Part shown: positions 56,873 through 64,000 of the stretch, piece after piece
How the letters are laid out: each line of letters starts with the position of its first letter
How positions within the stretch are numbered: the stretch's first letter is position 1
DNA from: Dactylonectria macrodidyma
Lineage: Eukaryota; Ascomycota; Sordariomycetes; Hypocreales; Nectriaceae
Length of the DNA stretch: 64,000 nt
Assembly: GCA_020744425.1 (NCBI GenBank)
Contig: JAGMUV010000001.1
Span: 6,448,001-6,512,000, forward strand
Reading direction: 5' to 3'
The notes under the pieces: generated by a model
Seen by the model: only the letters and a program-made list of their open reading frames with translations
What the model was told of the DNA's origin: nothing
Database searches by the model: none
Made by a program: the position numbers and the translations under genes

Positions 56873-56955
56873 GACTGTTCACATTCACCAATATTTTGGT
56901 GCTGCCGTTCAGAATATCTTTTTCTCGCAATTATTCTCCATCAAAAGCATCCATC

Positions 56956-58434
56956 ATGACTTCTTTGCTCCCCACCGGAAAGCAGATCAACTTGCAATTG
57001 GGATGGCCCTCCCCAGCATTATTCCCATCTACGGAGCTGAATGAAAGCGCAGACGCCGTTCTCACGGACTTCAACGCCGCCAGCGCTGCCCTCATTTACG
57101 GCCCCAATCGAGGAAACATCCCTCTTCGCAATCAAGTAGCGCGATGGCTTGGATCCACGTACCACAAAGATCCTCAAACTATCGATGAGGGTCGGGTGTG
57201 TATCGCAGGCGGAGCTTCACAGAATCTCGCCAATGCTCTCCTCCGATTCACGGATCCAACGTACACCAGATGCATCTGGATGGTGGAGCCAACATACTTT
57301 CTAGCTTGCCCAGTCTTTGAGGACTGTGGGTTCATCGGCAAGTTACGTGGTGTTCCCGAAGACGACGAAGGCATTGATCTGGATTTCTTGAGAGCAGCCC
57401 TGGCCGAGAAGGAGACAGATTTCGCTAGAACTGGCGGGCCAAGCGCTCCAGAACTCAAGACTCCAGCAAACGGATATGAGAAGATCTTTAAGCACGTCAT
57501 TTACGTGGTACCAACATTTTCAAACCCCAGTGGAAAGACCATGTCTCTGCAGCACCGATATGACCTTGTTCGATTGGCGGTTGAGTACGATGCACTCATC
57601 ATCTCAGATGACGTGTATGACTTTCTCTATTGGCCGCAGGAAAGGGACAACACCCTTGACAGAAACAAACTCGTTCTTCCCCCGCGGCTCGTGGATGTCA
57701 ATCGAGAGATCGACCCTCATAGCAAATGGGGAAATACCATGAGCAATGGATCATTTTCGAAAGTTGCGGCACCTGGGTTAAGGGTTTCTTGGGTAGAGGC
57801 CACGCCCGCATTTGCAACGTTTCTGGCAAACACGTGGGTACATTAATTCTCGGGTTGTGTTGCCGGGCTTGTAACTTACTAGATTTCCAGAGGGGCTACT
57901 ACTTCAGGCGGGAACCCTGGCCACTTCACTTCAACCTTCATTGAGAAATTACTCTCTTCGGGTGCACTGCAGAATCACATCCAAAACAAGCTCATTCCTT
58001 GCTATTCAGCACGGTACTATGCCATGGTTGATGCCATTCGAGAGTACCTCGAACCTCTCGGGGTTAAAATTACTACTGGGACGCCGTATTCATCCAAGCT
58101 CCGGGGTGATGGCTCTTTGATCGAGGGCGAGGAAAATGGTCAAAACAGTGTCAAGGCGGCTGGTGGATTCTTCTTGTTAATCACTCTACCTAAAGGTCTC
58201 CCTCCTACCCCACTGTTGGCGAAGATTGCTCTCGAACAACACGAATTGAAGTTTGCGTGTGGAAAGATGTTTGAGGTCAAGGGGGATATTGGGAGTAGGG
58301 AAAGGTCGGAAACGGGATTCGGAAGCACTGTCAGATTGTGTTGGGCGTTTCATGACGAGGATGCGATTGTAGAAGGAATCAAGCGGATGAGAGAAATCTT
58401 GATCAAGTGTAGGGAGACTACTCCGAAGAGTTAA
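56956..58434 (+). CDS. PLP-dependent class I/II aminotransferase
   Basis: A fold-type I aminotransferase of 473 residues in two exons (56956-57833, 57891-58434). Motifs are QLGWPSPALFPS, YGPNRGNIPLRNQVARWLG, ICIAGGASQNLANAL-like cofactor-binding sequence (seen as CIAGGASQNL), VVPTFSNPSGKTMS with the conserved Asn-Pro, IISDDVYDFLYW with the PLP-binding Asp and Tyr, and GSFSKVAAPGLRVSWVEA with the Schiff-base lysine at about 269 and phosphate-binding arginine. The layout is that of 2-aminoadipate/aromatic-type transaminases and yeast YER152C-like proteins, not of the omega (class III) GABA transaminases. It could remove the amino group of GABA or of another product in this cluster, but that would be unusual for the class, so the substrate is open. 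A shared promoter with the SSADH-like gene suggests joint control. Confidence 0.9.
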
Positions 58435-58769
58435 ATCTTTGCCATTGATCGATTCAATGTATGGAGATCGAACCTGTGATGAGCCCGGGAACTCACTCGG
58501 CCTAAGCTAACTGACAATTGCCAACAGGTAATGCAGCTTTGTCGGAAGTGCGACGCCACCAACATGACAACTTCTAAAACAGATCATCAGAAATATTTTG
58601 AGATAATCTTCGCCTGGATTGGAATTGAAAAGTCGGAATAGCTTCTTTTGGTACCATTTCATCCCGATGGTGTGATCACAGTCGACATTTCATGTACATG
58701 TAATCAAATGGGAATTGACGGCGATGTCATCATATGCAACTAAGTTCCACAACCCATATATTCATCTAC
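58435..58769. other. Convergent intergenic region
   Basis: About 335 bp between the 3' ends of the aminotransferase and amidotransferase genes. No gene is seen. Confidence 0.4.
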
Positions 58770-59656
58770 CTATGCTTTCGTGAGATCTAGCCCTAAGAAA
58801 AACGCAACTATAATGTTCGCTGCGATGGCTGCGTCGTCGCTCACCGTTGCGGATGCAATGGCAGCATCGAGGAATTCTTCCTCCCACCCAACCCGGTGTC
58901 CAACAAGCTTCAAGCATTCCGTCGTGATGAATTGGTCGAATTCAGGATGCCCTTGCAGGGTGAGGATTCTTCCAGGTTGGTAAATGCCCTGGTTCTGGCA
59001 TTGAGAGGTGGAGCCGATCAAATGAACGCCGTTGGGAATGCTTCCGTTCATGAAGGTGACGTGGTCCGCATGGAGGAACTGAATGCGCAATGACTTTGAG
59101 GGAAGTAGGCCAGAGAAGCTCTCTAGAAATTCATCCGAGACATTGATGGTGTGAACGCCGAGTTCGAATCCAGAAGGGTCCTTGGCCACTACCGCACCTT
59201 GATCCCTGAAGATTGCCTGGCAAATAATCTGGTGGCCAAAACATGATCCATAGATCTTGATAGAAGGGTGTTGTTGATAGACATCTGATTGAAGCTCAGT
59301 AAATGACGACGAATAACCTGCACCAACAGGCGAGAAGTTGCCGACCTACCTGCAAGGTATCGATCTAGTGTCCGTATCCATTCCAAGTCCTCATATGCTC
59401 CACGTGGCGATCCAGTGACAAGGATGGCATCGATCTTGTCCAGGGTAGAAGGATATTCCTGTTTCACTGTGTCCCATCCTTTGATATCCAGTGCGATGTC
59501 AGGTAACTCAGGGTTGCTATCACGAACACGTTGGAAGGCTGGCTTCAGCAGCGCGGTAAAGATCTCGTGGAACTGGCCTCTTGCATTCTGAATGCTGGGG
59601 GCTGTATAGCCACAGTTAAAAACCGCAACAGAGACAACACGCTTGGAGAGTGTCAT
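58770..59656 (-). CDS. Class I glutamine amidotransferase-like protein
   Basis: A 273-residue protein in two exons (59656-59350, 59284-58770). It has the full glutaminase triad: the nucleophile elbow YGSCFGHQII with Cys117, and LQGHPEF with His215 and Glu217. Other family blocks are VAVFNCGYTAP, DAILVTGSPRGAYEDLEWI and IQFLHADHVTFMNG. It is a stand-alone domain without a synthetase partner, as in the fungal GMP-synthase-like amidotransferases and in gamma-glutamyl hydrolases. In bacteria PuuD, a gamma-glutamyl-GABA hydrolase of the class I amidotransferase superfamily, works in putrescine degradation. That analogy fits the neighbours here, but similarity to PuuD itself cannot be judged by eye. 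It is divergent from the downstream regulator gene. Confidence 0.87.
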
Positions 59657-60311
59657 TATGGACTAATCTGATGAGGATGATAGATTAATCTTGTGTGGGA
59701 GGGGCTTGACTTGCAGGCTGCTCCTCTGGGAGAGAACTTGGGCCTTTTCAACTCACTGAGCGGTTTCACTAACCGAGGGACATGACAAACCAAAATTCAC
59801 TTCCCCGGCTTACCTACCCTATAGATATGACGTGTCGCAATACCGACCCGATATTCCGCCATTTCGTCCCCTTAATGTGCCGATGATCCATGAGGCATCC
59901 CAATCTTGTGTTCTCCTTAGAAAGTCAGGTTATAATTATCAACCTCTGTCCGAAAGACAAACCCTTTTCTACTGGTCGGTGTGGCTTCGGCAGTGACAGG
60001 CATGGCCTTGATAGTCATCGGATATTGACGCCGATGGTCCCTAGATAAGCGTCCGACGGAATCCGACGCTAAACGATAGCGAGACGTCAATGGCACGTTA
60101 CCAAGTGGATTGTTGACGGCTCCGGGTTAATAATCTTCCTTTCACTATTGACTCGAGAGATGACCCACAGTGTCGGTCGCCTGTATCCGGAGGTGTTGAG
60201 GGGGTGTATTCGTGTGGTGCTGAACAGTAATCAGAAGCCAAGGCGCTGGCGAGACAGGAGAGAGAAGATAAAGTGACCGAGAAACAAAAGAAAACAAACG
60301 AAACAAACAGG
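59657..60311. other. Divergent promoter region
   Basis: About 655 bp between the start codons of the amidotransferase and the regulator at 60312. It contains several CGG/CCG triplets (for example GTCCGACGGAATCCGACG near 60050) that could serve Zn2Cys6 factors. No gene is seen. Confidence 0.4.
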
Positions 60312-62992
60312 ATGTCAACTCAAGTGGAACAGGTGCCACCCAAGAGGCCGAAACTACTGGCATGCGCCCGCTGTCGACATCGAAAGCAGAAGGTAGAGCT
60401 ACTTCCGGAGAGGGCCGAAAACACGCCAGTTCTGACACAGATCTTTCCAGTGCACTGAGACTCGACCTTGCGCAAACTGCACCCAGTCTGGGGCCGGTAT
60501 GGCAGAATCCACTTGTTCCACATTGCTAAGTCCAAGGCTCTGACCATTGGTAGAATGCACCCCTGCTAGGTTGCCAACCTCGAAGTTGCCCCTTGAACAC
60601 GAGTCTGTCTATCCGCGCATTTTGTTGCGCATGTGTTTTGTATAGGTTGCTAACCGTATTCAACAGCTATGTGCGGCGGTTGGAAGAGAGGATTGCACAG
60701 TTGGAATCCATTATTCCTCAAGAGAGCCTCGACCATATCGACGCTGCGCAGCATCATGACACCTTCGATCATCTCAACGCTGTACAGCCCCAACAAACTC
60801 TCGATAACATCAACGTCGCACCCCTTCAAGAAAACGTTCACCTCGGTATTGACGCACAATCTCGAGACCAGTTGATACATGAAACTACCACCGAGAATCA
60901 GGTAAGCAACACTCAGAGATGCCACGACGTCTCTTCTACTTCCTATCGCTAGCTCACACACCATGACTTGATGAAGCCTCTTCCATCTACTAGCCATAGT
61001 TATCAAGATTACACCGCTCAACTTGATTCCCCTGTCCATAATGAGGCAGCCATTCCGGTTCCTGCGCCTCTGTCCTTGGCGTTTACACCCCCCGAACATC
61101 TGAGCCCTGGGTTGTTCGGCGGCCTCTCAAACGTCTCAAATATGGCGCTTCCTGCCATACAAAACCATTCTGCTACAGCGGCTGCATTGGAATTGGACCT
61201 GGAAATGGAGCGATTCCTAACTCAGACCTACTTCGACATGGCCCATTCTCAATACCCTCTGTTGCTCAAGCATCAGTTTTTGCAGATGGCAGAGACCTGG
61301 AGAAACAGTAGGGATGTTCTTCCCGTATCGGAGAGATGGAACGGATTCTTTGTATACATGGTGGGTCTGGAACAAGCGAACACATGTGTGTTGTGCAGTG
61401 GCTGACTTATGTTTTGTATGTCAAAGGTCTATGCTATCGCATATATGATGACAAAGGCCCGAATTAATGGACAGATGAGGTCTCAGGTGAGAGGGTTATA
61501 CCATTTTACTGTTGTGGAGACTGAAACATTGTGTGCGATAGGCCTTATATACCCTCGCAACGACAAAATACCTCCCCTACGTGGTCGCGTCGCCCGACCT
61601 CATGATTCGAGCACAAGGCTTCCTACTCTTAACTGTTTATGCTCTTCATGTGCCATCTCAGGAAAACATTATCACATTGTCTTCTTGGACTATCCGCTTC
61701 TGCATCATGTCACAGCTACATTTGGCTGAGACCGAGCCTCAGCCTGTGAATAGAGACGCCTTGATCCAGATTCAGCACCGCCGGAGGATCTTCTGGTGCG
61801 CGTACGCTATAGAGCGAGCAGTATGCAGCTCATACGACTTTCCAACTTCGATTCCGGATAATCACATTACAGTTCCAGTAGGTGATGTCATCCACCTGGT
61901 AACCTTGGCATCCTAACATTGGCAGGTTTTCGAAAACATCGACGACGACCAACTCCTTTCTGCGGCCTCATCTACGCAGCCTGGATCGCACCTGGTGGGA
62001 TCCAGTTTACCTACAAATATTTCACCAGCCATCCATGTACTAGCTAGCCGCCGACTGGAATCAGAGATCCAAGAAGTGGTGCTAGGCAAGGATTTTATCC
62101 CCAATTCCGACGTGGCTTTTGCATGGCGGGCCAAAATATTAGAGAAAGTAAAGAAATGGAACCGACGATCTAGAACATCATCAGAGCCATCCCAAAAAGG
62201 TTACGTTAGTCAAGGGTGGCTCAAGATGATATATTATTACAACATCATTATGCTGTATCGCCCTACGAGAACGGTGGCACAGGGTCTGGCAGGAGACTGG
62301 TCTGTCCAGGCTAGTTGTCAGGCATTGCTGCTATTCCGGAAATTCCAAATGGCAAAAGAAATTGCACAGCCATGGCTGGGGGTAGGTCATTCTCTTTCTT
62401 GGACCTTGATCTCCCGAGAAACCTCGCTCAACCCATGTTTTTATACTGACTTTTGTCTGCTTAGCTTTTGACCCAGTTCCAAATTGGCGTGACTCTATTA
62501 TACTGCCTCTACGCCACACCTACCTCAAGATGGAAGCCGTCGTACAAATCCGCCGACGTTTCAGATGCTATACGCGCCTGCTCGAGCACCTTGGCTATTC
62601 TTGCAGAACGCTGGGCTGAAGCGGAATGTGTACGAGACGTCTTCGAAATACTGGCGAGAGAAATTCCGCTTGGCGTGACTTGGGAAAGACCAACGATGAT
62701 GAGTGAGACAGGCAAAGCGGGTATTGAAGAGAACTGGCAAGGGTTGAGTAATATTGTGATTCATCGCCCAACCCTGCGGATGATTCAGGAGATGGCGACC
62801 GAGCCATTCATTGATCATGCAGAGTTGATCTCAGAGGTCAACATGGAGAGCTCTGTAGACCTTGCTCCTCAGGATGCAGCGTTCCTGGAGGATGAATTAA
62901 ATCTACAGTGGGTGGATCCTACGAACGATATGGGGACCCGTTTCGATTCATCGACAGATCTCGACACGTTCTCGGATCAAATGTATTTTTAG
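60312..62992 (+). CDS. Zn2Cys6 transcription factor (likely polyamine/GABA-cluster regulator)
   Basis: A 721-residue nuclear regulator in nine exons: 60312-60392, 60451-60496, 60554-60569, 60667-60901, 60953-61360, 61427-61486, 61542-61877, 61926-62381 and 62465-62992. All are in phase. The zinc cluster is split over three exons and is complete: cysteines 18, 21, 28, 34, 37 and 44. A coiled-coil linker YVRRLEERIAQLESII follows, then about four imperfect 12-residue units (LDHIDAAQ, FDHLNAVQ, LDNINVAP, LGIDAQ), and a fungal-specific TF domain with LTQTYFDMAHSQYPLLLKHQF, RRRIFWCAYAIERAVCSSYDFPTSIPD and QFQIGVTLLYCLYA. The tail is acidic. The donor of the third intron (GTTGCC) is weak and its exact position is uncertain. 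The middle and C-terminal regions resemble the regulator at 48410-50424, so the two may be paralogues bracketing the cluster. Confidence 0.88.
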
Positions 62993-63281
62993 CGACAGCG
63001 AGAGGCATAACGCTAGAATTTACACAGTTCGGTGAAATTTCCTCCGTTTATTGAATGTTGCTTATCATGTGCGAATGGAGGCAAGCATAATCGGTTGATT
63101 TTTCTTCTGCTTAACTTTTGTCACACAGTCACCATAAAATGATACAGTGGAATTATCAGGTAGGACATCTAGCGTTAGGAATCATATATCTAATGTCGTC
63201 ATCTTGAGTTATCTATATGGACACGAGCAAACTCGAAGAGTGTATAGAGTAGAAGAGGTCGTGCAACATAATCCCCGGAAC

Positions 63282-63998
63282 TCAAAGCTTGGGCTCACAG
63301 CAGCTTCTTTGTCTTTCATCATACAGCACGCTCTGGTTCACTCTCTGTGTGCTCTGCGGAACATCCAAAGCAGGGTTGTGCTCAAAAAAACCACTGGGCT
63401 TCAAGCTCACTGTCATTGTCTCGCAAGGCATGACAGGATAGTCTTCAACCCTCACGATGTGGTTCAACGAGATGGAATGCCACAGCACAATATCCTCGTT
63501 GTCTACCTTGTCGCCTCGACCAGCCCATGCGCCCAAGTCACCCTTCTTTTGCGCATCGTTGCCGCCGGGTACATCGTCGGGAAGTGACTGGTATGTGTAC
63601 TCTCCAGAGGCGTATAGTTCGTTGTCACGGTGGGTTGTGACCCAGTATGGCTGTAGAGCGAACTTAGCACGCTTGCCGTGCCAAGATTCAGGGTGGGCAA
63701 GCAGCATCTGCTTTTGTGGACTATGGATGGCGTAGGCGACGGGCCTCCCGGACATTTTGTTGATGACAGACGGGTTGATGATCTTGTGGGCTCGGTTTGG
63801 TTGAGCTTGAGAGTATCCCGAGGTCGAGAGGACTCTCTTCTCAGTAATGTAGCCAACCCCGACGGGGTTGTTTTCGTCAAACGGCATGGCAATGGAGTCT
63901 TCCTCCACAAAGCTGTTCTTATCTCCATCCAGGGCAGGGTCAATTCTCAAGCTGAAGATGTGTTGATGATACGGCGCCATAACGCCGTGGTTGACGTT
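63282..63998 (-). CDS. Copper amine oxidase, C-terminal part (gene continues beyond the window)
   Basis: The last 238 residues of a topaquinone copper amine oxidase, which converts primary amines such as putrescine to aminoaldehydes, ammonia and hydrogen peroxide. The visible part begins inside the catalytic domain with VNHGVMAPYHQHIFSLRIDPALDGD, where the two histidines of HQH are copper ligands. The third ligand is the His of SLNHIVRVEDYPVMPCETM. GFFEHNPALDVPQ closes the family sequence. The common HxPRxEDWPVMP form is changed to HIVRVEDYPVMP. The topaquinone tyrosine lies further upstream, outside the window. This exon has no stop at its 5' side and runs past position 64000. The gene converges on the Zn2Cys6 gene ending at 62992. 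Confidence 0.93.
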   Translation of the reverse strand, partial: NVNHGVMAPYHQHIFSLRIDPALDGDKNSFVEEDSIAMPFDENNPVGVGYITEKRVLSTSGYSQAQPNRAHKIINPSVINKMSGRPVAYAIHSPQKQMLLAHPESWHGKRAKFALQPYWVTTHRDNELYASGEYTYQSLPDDVPGGNDAQKKGDLGAWAGRGDKVDNEDIVLWHSISLNHIVRVEDYPVMPCETMTVSLKPSGFFEHNPALDVPQSTQRVNQSVLYDERQRSCCEPKL

Positions 63999-64000
63999 CA

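Overview
This window is nuclear DNA of a filamentous ascomycete, most likely a Sordariomycete (possibly Hypocreales; the species is not determined). Most genes carry several 50-75 nt GT..AG introns with CTRAC-like branch points. The families present are typical of such fungi: Zn2Cys6 regulators, a NACHT/STAND protein, a DUF6546-type F-box-like protein, cellobiose dehydrogenase, and MFS and APC/AAAP permeases. I rebuilt 22 complete gene models by joining exons so that every junction keeps phase and family motifs continue across it; one further gene runs off the right edge. Splice sites are inferred from sequence alone.

Layout. (1) 1.2-12.8 kb looks like a proline-utilisation cluster: a Zn2Cys6 regulator, a YCII-domain protein, a mitochondrial RidA protein, proline dehydrogenase and P5C dehydrogenase in divergent orientation, and an AAAP amino-acid transporter. 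(2) 13.7-19.6 kb holds the DUF6546 protein and a 1109-residue NACHT protein. (3) 20.2-24.8 kb holds an HMG-CoA lyase fused to an enoyl-CoA hydratase, which would put two consecutive leucine-degradation steps in one polypeptide, followed by a Zn2Cys6 regulator. (4) 24.9-27.9 kb encodes a membrane-anchored sulfatase-superfamily protein. (5) 27.9-31.1 kb is gene-poor.

(6) 31.1-38.3 kb has an aldehyde dehydrogenase, a multipass membrane protein, a short AT-rich island and an MFS sugar transporter that uses a GC-AG intron. (7) 38.5-42.3 kb carries only coding remnants. (8) 42.4-48 kb has a secreted cellobiose dehydrogenase, an isocitrate-lyase-like protein whose catalytic motif is destroyed, and a small HTH protein with C-terminal repeats.

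(9) 48.4-64 kb is a candidate polyamine/GABA degradation cluster: a regulator with a degenerate zinc cluster, a SnoaL-like protein, an APC permease, a succinate-semialdehyde dehydrogenase-like enzyme, a class I aminotransferase, a class I glutamine amidotransferase, a second regulator related to the first, and a copper amine oxidase cut by the window edge. Read as a pathway: permease uptake, amine oxidase making an aminoaldehyde, aminotransferase and dehydrogenase feeding succinate to the TCA cycle, and the amidotransferase possibly hydrolysing gamma-glutamyl intermediates. The substrate assignment is inference.
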